The notes under the pieces were generated by a model that saw nothing but the letters and a program-made list of their open reading frames with translations, was not told where the DNA came from and made no database searches. From a candidate division WOR-3 bacterium (GTDB lineage Bacteria > Hydrothermota > Tepidihabitantia > SM23-42): a stretch of 39,393 bases of DNA. Below are positions 15,888-22,381 of this stretch, piece by piece. Location: positions 1 through 39,393 of the forward strand of contig DRIG01000086.1 in NCBI GenBank assembly GCA_011052815.1, written 5' to 3'. Each line of letters opens with the position of its first letter. Position 1 is the stretch's first letter. The position numbers and the translations under genes are program-made.

Positions 15888-17630
15888 CTAAAACTCAATT
15901 CGCGTACAGGGCAATAGGAAAACTCTATACCCAGTTTTTCGCTCAATTTCAGTATATGGTACACCACTAAAATCTCGCCCCCAACCAGCCACAAAAGTTC
16001 GAGGTATTACCACTGCTTCAGGCTTAAATTCTTCAACAAAAGAAGTATTAAGTAGTCGACAAAAATCTTCAACCATCATTAAATCTCCAAGAATAATGTT
16101 TCCACCCCAAAAATAATTTTTTGTCGTAATAAATTTAACATCACAATTGTTAAAGAAGATCTCTAGGTTAATAAACTCTCTTAACTTGTTTAACTGCTTC
16201 TTCATAAGGGGCGATACAAAAACAACAATACGGGAGAATTCTTTAGACAGAATCAATTGTTTAAGTTTCCTTAAAGCAGGGATATAAATTGAATTACACA
16301 TAAGCACTCCCCAAAAAGAGCCTAGGGTAGTCGAATAACCCTTTGGTTTGTACGGATATGCATATTTCTTATCTCCAAATTCTCGTAAAGAAAAAAATTT
16401 TTTTTCACTACCCCTTCTTACAAACAAGTTGCACACTTTCTTACCGTTTTTTTGTATTTTCATCATTTCTCTAATGAATCCATTGCGTGAAAAAATTTTC
16501 TTATCATTAATAGCCAATATAACATCACCACTTTTTAAACCGATATTGTAAGCTGGAGAATTTTTGATAATACCATCAATCACTGGTGAAATTGAAGAAA
16601 TCCAGTAGGAATTAATATCTAAAATTATCGGCATATCATAGTTGTTTCTAATTTTGCAAAAAAACGTTCTAATTTTACACCAGTGTGTCTTCATGTATGA
16701 TAGGCTATAAGAAGTTGGTTTGTTATATTTATTAAATCCAGGGAGAAATAAAACAACATAGAGTGCTTCCATTTTTTGGAGAAAATCTAAACTTTTTCGA
16801 ACATCATTGAAACTAATTTCCGGCCACATAAGAATGCTTCCTATATAACTTATTTCATAAGCACGAACAAGAGAAATTCCTTTAACTACATTTTCGTGAC
16901 ATCCCCCTCCCATAATTTGCTTTCGAAGATTTACACAGGTGGAATTCAGTGAAATATTTAGATGGATGGGCTTTAAAGATTCTAATCTTTTAATAATTTT
17001 TTTAGTTAAAAAAGTTCCGTTCGTTGTTATTTGAATTGGAGATACTGGATCTTTTTTCCGAGCCTTCTCCAGGATTCGAATAGCATATTTGTTCAGAAAA
17101 AATTCACCGGTACTCACATAATAGTCGAATAATCCTTTTTTTTCCAATGCATTGTAATATTTTATCCTTGTATTTGCTTCATCAAGACTCATCATATAAT
17201 TATGGTCATCTAGCGGACTATTTTTACGATAACAATAAATACATGAACAATTACATTTTGAAGAAAGAACACGCAAACCTTCAAAGAGCGATGTCGTTTT
17301 TCTTGTCCAGAATTTTAACTTCAGTCTAAAACCTGTTATAATTATCCTCTTTTTATTTTTATCAAGAAAATAAAATTTTTGTAATATTATTAACAAAATT
17401 TCTTTTATCATTATTATAACCGGTTCGGTAAATCTTATATAGTGATATGGAGTATAATTTAGCCCTGTATGTTCTGTTACGATGGCTGACTTGAAATTAT
17501 TTTTGGAAGCGAGATATTTTATGTCATATATATTAATTTTTTTACCATTTTCATCTTCAAATTCTATAACTTTACTGAATGTTTGGAAAATTGTTGCAAT
17601 ATATTCCCTAACAACTACAGTCGGTTCCAT
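15888..17630 (-). CDS. Radical SAM protein with PDZ and DUF512-like C-terminal domains
   Basis: 580 residues. Residues 1-110 are an unassigned domain resembling the small protein at 15658-15885. The radical SAM motif is KCNCSCIYCYR with cluster cysteines 126, 130 and 133. The rest of the barrel includes YYVSTGEF and ITTNGTF. A PDZ-like domain follows (about 345-410; PAYNIGLKSGDVILAINDKK). The last 140 residues have features of DUF512 (NYFWGGNIILGDLM, then VVIPRTF and GRDFSGVPYTEI). PDZ/radical SAM/DUF512 proteins are known but usually carry the PDZ domain first; here it lies between the other two. Probably modifies precursor 2. Its start overlaps the MFS stop (TAATG). Function unproven. Confidence 0.82.
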   Translation of the reverse strand: MEPTVVVREYIATIFQTFSKVIEFEDENGKKINIYDIKYLASKNNFKSAIVTEHTGLNYTPYHYIRFTEPVIIMIKEILLIILQKFYFLDKNKKRIIITGFRLKLKFWTRKTTSLFEGLRVLSSKCNCSCIYCYRKNSPLDDHNYMMSLDEANTRIKYYNALEKKGLFDYYVSTGEFFLNKYAIRILEKARKKDPVSPIQITTNGTFLTKKIIKRLESLKPIHLNISLNSTCVNLRKQIMGGGCHENVVKGISLVRAYEISYIGSILMWPEISFNDVRKSLDFLQKMEALYVVLFLPGFNKYNKPTSYSLSYMKTHWCKIRTFFCKIRNNYDMPIILDINSYWISSISPVIDGIIKNSPAYNIGLKSGDVILAINDKKIFSRNGFIREMMKIQKNGKKVCNLFVRRGSEKKFFSLREFGDKKYAYPYKPKGYSTTLGSFWGVLMCNSIYIPALRKLKQLILSKEFSRIVVFVSPLMKKQLNKLREFINLEIFFNNCDVKFITTKNYFWGGNIILGDLMMVEDFCRLLNTSFVEEFKPEAVVIPRTFVAGWGRDFSGVPYTEIERKTGYRVFLLPCTRIEF

Positions 17631-18811
17631 TAATGCTCCTTTTTTATATGAAAGATATAAAAATAAATGATAGGAACAATTAAAATAAATAAAAATGATA
17701 TTCCTAACACAGGACGGAATCCTATTTTATCACTCAAGCCAAAAACGATGGAGCAAAGTATCGTCGAAAACCCAATCATTAAGCTGTTTACAGAAAGAGC
17801 TGTGGCTCTTATATCGTCTGATAAATATTTGTTTATTAAGGATTGAAATAAAGGACGTTGCATTGCATAAAAGAACATATAGAAAATAAAAACAACAATA
17901 TATGCCACTTTATACATAGCAGATAAATTTACCATTATTACAACCATTAGACTAACAATTACGGATTCAACTACTAGACTTTTAGCTTCATTTTTAAAAA
18001 TACTATTTAAATTACCGGCATATTTTGCGCCAAGTATTGCACCGATTGTCGTTAAACAAGTAATAATTCCAAAATATGTTTTGTCAACACCTAATCTGTA
18101 ATTGAAAAACGGCTGCCAAACGAGTGATATTACTCCAGAGGATGCAAAGAAAAAGAATAGGGCAAAATTGAGCAGGAGTAATACTTTTCTGGAATACATA
18201 ACTTCCATACCTTTTTTTATTGTTTTAAGATATTTCCTATAGGCGTCCACTACCGACAACTTTTTTCTTCTTCTCTTATCAACTCCAACCATCAGTATAA
18301 ACATACCGAGAGTTATTGTCCCCATCCCCATAAAAAGCCAGAGTTCCTTGAGAAATTTATTAGCAACAAGAATACTGCTGAGAATAAATCCAGTTAATGA
18401 ACCGATATAACTTATCGACTCAATTTTACTCCAATAGTGAACGACGTTTTCCTCTCCATTAGAAATAGATTCAGCATACCATGCTTCCAGTGCTCCAGAG
18501 CAGAATGTCGCCATGATCCCTTTAAGCAGAAAAACTAAAAAAAATTGATATTTATGAATCACAAAGTACATCAGGAGAGATAAAAAACCACCTCCAAGAA
18601 AGGATACTGCAACAGATTTTTTGCGTCCTACCAGATCTGCGTAAGCACCGGTTGGTATTTCAAAGATCAAAACACCTAGGTAATGTATAACAAACATCAA
18701 TCCTATGTCTTGTGAATCCAAACCACTTTCATAGAAGTATAAGATTAGATAGGGACCGATTATTCCATTGATAAATGACGAAAAAAAATAAATATAATTA
18801 AAAATTCTCAT
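17630..18811 (-). CDS. MFS transporter (efflux type)
   Basis: 393 residues with about 12 hydrophobic segments, a normal length for the superfamily. The loop 2-3 signature is EIPTGAYADLVGRKKSV at about 51-67. It is flanked by radical SAM genes with 1-nt overlap downstream and 1-nt gap upstream. Within operon 2 it takes the place that the ABC exporter has in operon 1, so export or self-protection for the modified peptide is the likely role. Substrate is not visible from sequence. Confidence 0.9.
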   Translation of the reverse strand: MRIFNYIYFFSSFINGIIGPYLILYFYESGLDSQDIGLMFVIHYLGVLIFEIPTGAYADLVGRKKSVAVSFLGGGFLSLLMYFVIHKYQFFLVFLLKGIMATFCSGALEAWYAESISNGEENVVHYWSKIESISYIGSLTGFILSSILVANKFLKELWLFMGMGTITLGMFILMVGVDKRRRKKLSVVDAYRKYLKTIKKGMEVMYSRKVLLLLNFALFFFFASSGVISLVWQPFFNYRLGVDKTYFGIITCLTTIGAILGAKYAGNLNSIFKNEAKSLVVESVIVSLMVVIMVNLSAMYKVAYIVVFIFYMFFYAMQRPLFQSLINKYLSDDIRATALSVNSLMIGFSTILCSIVFGLSDKIGFRPVLGISFLFILIVPIIYFYIFHIKKEH

Positions 18812-18812
18812 T

Positions 18813-20132
18813 CTATGTATTGAGGTGAAAACATTTATATGGGTTACTTAAAAATTTTTTATGACTAAGGTAATTGTAAGCTATACATCGTGGAGATGGA
18901 CAATAAAGGAAATCAGCACATTTTGAACAAATATAATTATTTGATTTAAATAAATATTGCACATAACTTCGTATAGTTTTTGATTTCGTATTGTTCCAAA
19001 TTTTTTTGATCGGTTGTTCTTTTACATTCCCCAGAATTATTTCACGCGTAGTATTTACTCCAAAAATATTACATGGAACAACATCGCCACTGGGAAGAAT
19101 TGTTAAACTCAGAGAAACTGCACAAGAGTTTACTTTACTTTGTGTGTAAGCCGAATCACCTTCAATTATTACATCAGGATATTTTGTTCGTAGTTCTAGT
19201 ATTTTTTTATTTACATATTCAATTTCTCTGTAAGTAGGAATATATTCTTTTAATTTTTTCGCTCGCCCCCATTTTTTAAGCCGGTGGAATGCAATTTTCT
19301 TAATTCCTATTTTTCGTAGTAAGTTAACAATATTTTCTATATAAAGATAATTTTGTTTTCCATAAGTTATCTTAACCACTATTTGGTCAGCCCGACCTGA
19401 ATTCACAAGCATTCTTAATGCTTTGGTAATTTTAAAAAAGGTACCATAGCCGCGTAAATCATCGTTCATTGAAGCATTCGAGCCTTCTATAGAAATATTA
19501 AAGGATTTTATATTAAATCTTTCCAGACGTTTAATAAATTTTATTTGGTTTAATAAAATTCCATTTGTCGAAAGTCCAATTTCTATTTTTCGGCGAGAGA
19601 ATTCTTCTAAGAGTACGAAAAAATCTTTATGCAAAGTTGGTTCACCTCCACTGAATGCGACAAAAAAAATTTTTTCTTTTTCCATTTGAGCAGCAATATT
19701 TAATATCTCTTCAGTTAACATTTCATTACCCTCGCCTGGGATAGTTCCATACAAACAATGGTTGCACTTAAGGTTGCACTTATATGTAAGAAGAATTTCT
19801 AAACTTATAGGTACCCTCAATGATAATGATCGTTCAAAATAATTACAACTACTTTTATCTGGTTTATTATTATAAGATAACCAGTGTTTTTGAACCACGT
19901 GAAGCAATTCATTTATTTTTTTCTCCATGATGCCCACTGGAACATTATATCTATTAGCCAGAACCATCGGAATTCTATCGTACGATCTGTCTTTTTGCAT
20001 TTCTTTAAGAATATAATAAAGTAAAAGAGTCCTGTAAACAATGATATATGAATAATTACGTTTGTCAACTATTAACGTACTATTATTTTCTCTTCGGAAA
20101 TTTATAAATTTTATGAAAGAAAATTGCTTCAT
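18813..20132 (-). CDS. Radical SAM/SPASM peptide-modifying enzyme with N-terminal PqqD-like region
   Basis: 439 residues. Residues 1-100 have the size and helix pattern of a PqqD-like recognition domain. The radical SAM motif is YKCNLKCNHC (cysteines 119, 123, 126), followed by AFSGGEP (about 159-165). A SPASM-type tail binds extra iron-sulfur clusters: NSCAVS, DVVPCNIFG and CSKCADFLYCPSPRC. This architecture is that of sactipeptide/thioether, ranthipeptide and PQQ-type maturases, which bind the leader through the N-terminal domain. It is the first enzyme gene after precursor 2 and its stem-loop. With two Cys in the precursor core, thioether crosslinking or another C-H activation is plausible (inference). 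Confidence 0.92.
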   Translation of the reverse strand: MKQFSFIKFINFRRENNSTLIVDKRNYSYIIVYRTLLLYYILKEMQKDRSYDRIPMVLANRYNVPVGIMEKKINELLHVVQKHWLSYNNKPDKSSCNYFERSLSLRVPISLEILLTYKCNLKCNHCLYGTIPGEGNEMLTEEILNIAAQMEKEKIFFVAFSGGEPTLHKDFFVLLEEFSRRKIEIGLSTNGILLNQIKFIKRLERFNIKSFNISIEGSNASMNDDLRGYGTFFKITKALRMLVNSGRADQIVVKITYGKQNYLYIENIVNLLRKIGIKKIAFHRLKKWGRAKKLKEYIPTYREIEYVNKKILELRTKYPDVIIEGDSAYTQSKVNSCAVSLSLTILPSGDVVPCNIFGVNTTREIILGNVKEQPIKKIWNNTKSKTIRSYVQYLFKSNNYICSKCADFLYCPSPRCIAYNYLSHKKFLSNPYKCFHLNT

Positions 20133-20154
20133 AATTTAGTTAATAAATTATGTA

Positions 20155-20179
20155 AGAGGGGAAGATAACCTTCCCCTCT
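20155..20179 (-). terminator. Stem-loop between precursor 2 and the radical SAM gene
   Basis: Perfect 10-bp arms AGAGGGGAAG (20155-20164) and CTTCCCCTCT (20170-20179) with a 5-nt loop, 7 nt after the precursor 2 stop. The T-run behind it is poor (TACATAATTT), so it is more likely a leaky attenuator or 3'-stabilising hairpin. It occupies the same place as the stem-loop at 10930-10977. Confidence 0.7.
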
Positions 20180-20186
20180 GTCAAAA

Positions 20187-20330
20187 TCAGCGTTGATGGT
20201 AAGGAGCACTACATTGTGTGCAAGCTCCGGTGCCTCCGAATTGAATAAATCCCTCATCATTCAGTTCAGAGAGCAGTTCTGCGAGAATTAACTCTTTCTC
20301 CGTAGAATTTTCTTTCACTGTTTTTTGCAT
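20187..20330 (-). CDS. RiPP precursor peptide 2 (47 residues, Cys/Gly-containing core)
   Basis: A 47-codon frame from ATG at 20330 to TGA at 20187 with a strong ribosome site (GGAGGT, 4 nt before the ATG). Residues 12-25 form a Leu/Glu leader-like helix (KELILAELLSELND). Then come GFIQF and a Gly-Gly switch, and the tail GGTGACTQCSAPYHQR (32-47) with two Cys, one Ser, two Thr and Tyr-His. The double Gly before a Cys-rich tail is the classic leader/core boundary of exported peptides. Enzymes in the same operon (YcaO, SPASM radical SAM, PDZ radical SAM) act on such residues. The length equals precursor 1 and both helices begin with KEL. Confidence 0.85.
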   Translation of the reverse strand: MQKTVKENSTEKELILAELLSELNDEGFIQFGGTGACTQCSAPYHQR

Positions 20331-20484
20331 TTTTACCTCCTTGTTTGTATTTTTAATATATGTCCACTTGTGCCCCTAACAATAAAAACTCACTGATTTT
20401 TTAACAGATTAGTTAAAACATTACTTAAGTGAGCACATAAGTCAGGGCCAAACTCTTCTAGATCTCTTTTTCATTAGAGATCAT
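20331..20484 (-). promoter_or_regulatory. 5' leader of RiPP operon 2 with 5'-terminal hairpin
   Basis: About 150 nt between the predicted sigma-54 start (about 20484) and the precursor 2 ATG. Its first bases form a perfect hairpin, GATCTCT/AGAGATC at 20461-20482, which would protect the 5' end. The remainder is AT-rich with no other strong structure. It bears no likeness to the GC-rich leader of operon 1. Confidence 0.55.
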
Positions 20485-20494
20485 ATACTTAACT

Positions 20495-20510
20495 TGCAAT
20501 TTTTGTGCCA
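20495..20510 (-). promoter_or_regulatory. Sigma-54 promoter of RiPP operon 2
   Basis: Minus strand TGGCACAAAAATTGCA, an exact -24/-12 element identical to that of operon 1. Predicted start near 20484. Confidence 0.9.
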
Positions 20511-20549
20511 GAATTTTATCCTGAAATTTCAAGACTTTTTTCTGGGTTT

Positions 20550-20669
20550 GTGACATTTTTGTCACAGATTTTTTGAAAAAAATAGGGCAAAATCACGCAG
20601 TGCTTTATTTTACAGTACTTTGCCGTTGTGACATTTTTGTCAGTGGTTTTGACATAAAATGTCAAAACC
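20550..20669. promoter_or_regulatory. Three palindromic activator sites upstream of operon 2
   Basis: GTGACATTTTTGTCAC (20550-20565), TGACA-N4-TGTCA again at 20629-20642, and the 25-nt inverted repeat with arms GGTTTTGACA/TGTCAAAACC at 20645-20669. The first site lies exactly as far from the -24 element as in operon 1 (41 bp). The extra site comes with a 78-nt segment absent from operon 1. Confidence 0.75.
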
Positions 20670-20764
20670 CCAAAAATCAGCCGATTTTGAACAACTATTT
20701 TTAAAATCTCCCGAAATCACAGGGGAATTCAACAACCCTCCCTGCATTTTTCTCTCCATCTTCA

Positions 20765-20798
20765 TTTTCACATTTAGTCAATTGACAAAATGTGAAAA
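20765..20798. promoter_or_regulatory. Near-copy of the ArsR operator palindrome
   Basis: A 34-bp inverted repeat with one mismatched pair, centred on GTCAATTGAC with outer TTTCACATTT / AAATGTGAAA arms. It matches the perfect operator at 25090-25129. No -10 box accompanies it. It lies about 255 bp upstream of the -24 box of operon 2. Confidence 0.6.
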
Positions 20799-20829
20799 AT
20801 GATAAAAGACAAATAGATGATTTACTGAG

Positions 20830-20926
20830 TTATCGAATTAAAACTATTTTTCTAACCTGTATTTGCTAATTTGCAAAAATATACACCATCTGGTAGTACA
20901 TTACCCGATTTATCTGTGCCATGCCT
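20830..20926 (-). pseudogene. Decayed C-terminal sorting-domain fragment
   Basis: The minus strand reads HGTDKSGNVLPDGVYFCKLA, the ending of a FlgD-like/type 9-style sorting domain (compare DGTTDSGKEVPPGTYFCVLK at the end of the 25417-26841 protein). The expected Trp before the DGT-like stretch is Arg, a TAG stop interrupts at 20852-20854, and an extra A shifts the last codons, which would otherwise read K-I-V-L-I-R-stop. Only this tail remains; it abuts the stop of the ATPase gene, so the body of the gene was lost or displaced. Confidence 0.65.
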
Positions 20927-22200
20927 CAGTCTTTACTTCCAACTTTAGCTCCAGATTCAAAAAGACGATTTTCCAGTATTCTGAAAAACGGGATAAATAG
21001 AATTTCTGTCCGGTTAATATATATCGTTGTATCAAGCGTAAGATTTACCACCAGTGCTTTCCCCGGTTTATATTTATCCACAAAGCTTCTCAACGCCCTG
21101 GGAATTTTTGGTATTGTTAATTTTTTATATTTAACCTCAACCGGAATAAGGCCTTTTCCCGAATCAATCACAAAATCAACTTCTGCTTTATCCTTTGTGC
21201 GCCAAAAACAGATTTTTGACGAACTCATTTTGATCTTCTCTTTCAAAGCATTGAAAACAAAATTCTGAAAGACAAAACCCATATCTTTCAGGCCACCGAA
21301 ATCTCCGGATGCAAAATTCCTCAAACCGAGGTCATAGAAGTAAAAGATCGGTGATTTCGTAATTTCTTTTCGAATATTTTTAAAATAAGGAGATATTCTC
21401 TGAATGATAAAAGTCTTTTCCAGATACCAAAGATAGTCTTTTACGGTCTTAACAGATATGCCCAGTGTCGACGACAATTCCGAAAGATTCACCAGACTCC
21501 CAATCTGAGCCGCCATTACCTTCGCCAGATTACTGAACGCTTCAGTCTTCTGGATCTTCAATAGATAATAGATATCTCGTTCAATATAACTTTGATAGAT
21601 TTCGTTCATTACTTTCCGCTTCTCTATCAGTTCTTTCTCGAGAACAATCCGCGGGTATCCACCAAAATTTAAATATTCTTCAAGAAGGTCATAAACCCGA
21701 CTGCTTTCTACCGAGAAAAAATCCGCAAGTCTGTTTTCATACTTATATTCAGTTCTAAAATTCGTAAACTCTTCAAAAGACAGAGTTGAGAGTTCAAAAA
21801 GCCTCTTCCTCCCTACGAGTGATTCGTGAATCTTTTCTTTCAACTCCACACTCCCCGAACCCGAAGTGATGAATTTATGCGGCAAGTTCATGTCGTAAAT
21901 TCCCTTCAAGAACAGTCCGGCATTCTCTTTCCGTTGAATTTCATCAATAAAGATAAATCCCTTCTGTTCGCCTATCTCCAATTCGATCTTCTTTACCAAC
22001 CTTGACTGGGAACTGAAAAATTCTTTATCCTCTTCAATATCCAGGTTCAAAAAAAGAGTCTTTTCTCCTTTCTTTTCCAGGTAATCTTTAAGCAAAAGCA
22101 TCAGGGTAGTCTTTCCTGCCTGCCTCGGCCCCACGATAAAACTGATTTCCTTCCTGGAAAGGTGGGCTTTAAGTTCTTTAAACAACTTTCTTTTAATCAT
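20926..22200 (-). CDS. AAA ATPase with DUF4143 domain
   Basis: 424 residues. The N-terminal P-loop ATPase has Walker A GPRQAGKTTL (24-33) and Walker B GFIFIDEIQR (80-89), with ITSGSGS as sensor region. The C-terminal third (about 195-400) is the DUF4143 nuclease-like fold: a helical part with ERDIYYLLKIQ and a closing FWRTKDKAEVDFVID...IPVEVKY motif with PD-(D/E)XK-like residues. This is a very common accessory gene family of unclear role, often linked to mobile or toxin-antitoxin-like islands. It has its own promoter just upstream (22207-22234) and starts 6 nt after the -10 box. Its 3' end runs into the sorting-domain fragment. Confidence 0.88.
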   Translation of the reverse strand: MIKRKLFKELKAHLSRKEISFIVGPRQAGKTTLMLLLKDYLEKKGEKTLFLNLDIEEDKEFFSSQSRLVKKIELEIGEQKGFIFIDEIQRKENAGLFLKGIYDMNLPHKFITSGSGSVELKEKIHESLVGRKRLFELSTLSFEEFTNFRTEYKYENRLADFFSVESSRVYDLLEEYLNFGGYPRIVLEKELIEKRKVMNEIYQSYIERDIYYLLKIQKTEAFSNLAKVMAAQIGSLVNLSELSSTLGISVKTVKDYLWYLEKTFIIQRISPYFKNIRKEITKSPIFYFYDLGLRNFASGDFGGLKDMGFVFQNFVFNALKEKIKMSSSKICFWRTKDKAEVDFVIDSGKGLIPVEVKYKKLTIPKIPRALRSFVDKYKPGKALVVNLTLDTTIYINRTEILFIPFFRILENRLFESGAKVGSKD

Positions 22201-22206
22201 ATTACC

Positions 22207-22234
22207 ATTTTAGTCCGATTTTTAAGAAAGTCAA
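22207..22234 (-). promoter_or_regulatory. Sigma-70 promoter of the ATPase gene, leaderless geometry
   Basis: Minus strand TTGACT, 16-bp spacer, TAAAAT. The -10 box ends 6 nt before the ATG, so transcription should begin at or next to the start codon. The remaining intergenic DNA to 22381 shows nothing else that I can support. Confidence 0.65.
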
Positions 22235-22381
22235 GTACCGAATTTCTCGGGTTAATGGCCTCTGAACCAATCACCTTTGTTCATGATCAAACCTTGAGTC
22301 AAAAACAACTCTGGTTTCCATAAGTTATTTTAATTGATCAGCGCTATCAGAATTCACAAAAGTCCTTGGTTCATCCATCAC

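Larger units (their letters stand above)
20492..20724. repeat. Direct repeat, copy 2: sigma-54 promoter and activator-site module with 78-nt extra segment
   Basis: Same module as 11339-11493 with about three substitutions. The extra 78 nt is bounded by the repeat GTGACATTTTTGTCA on both sides. Copy 1 may therefore have lost it by recombination between these 15-nt repeats, or copy 2 gained it. Confidence 0.9.
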
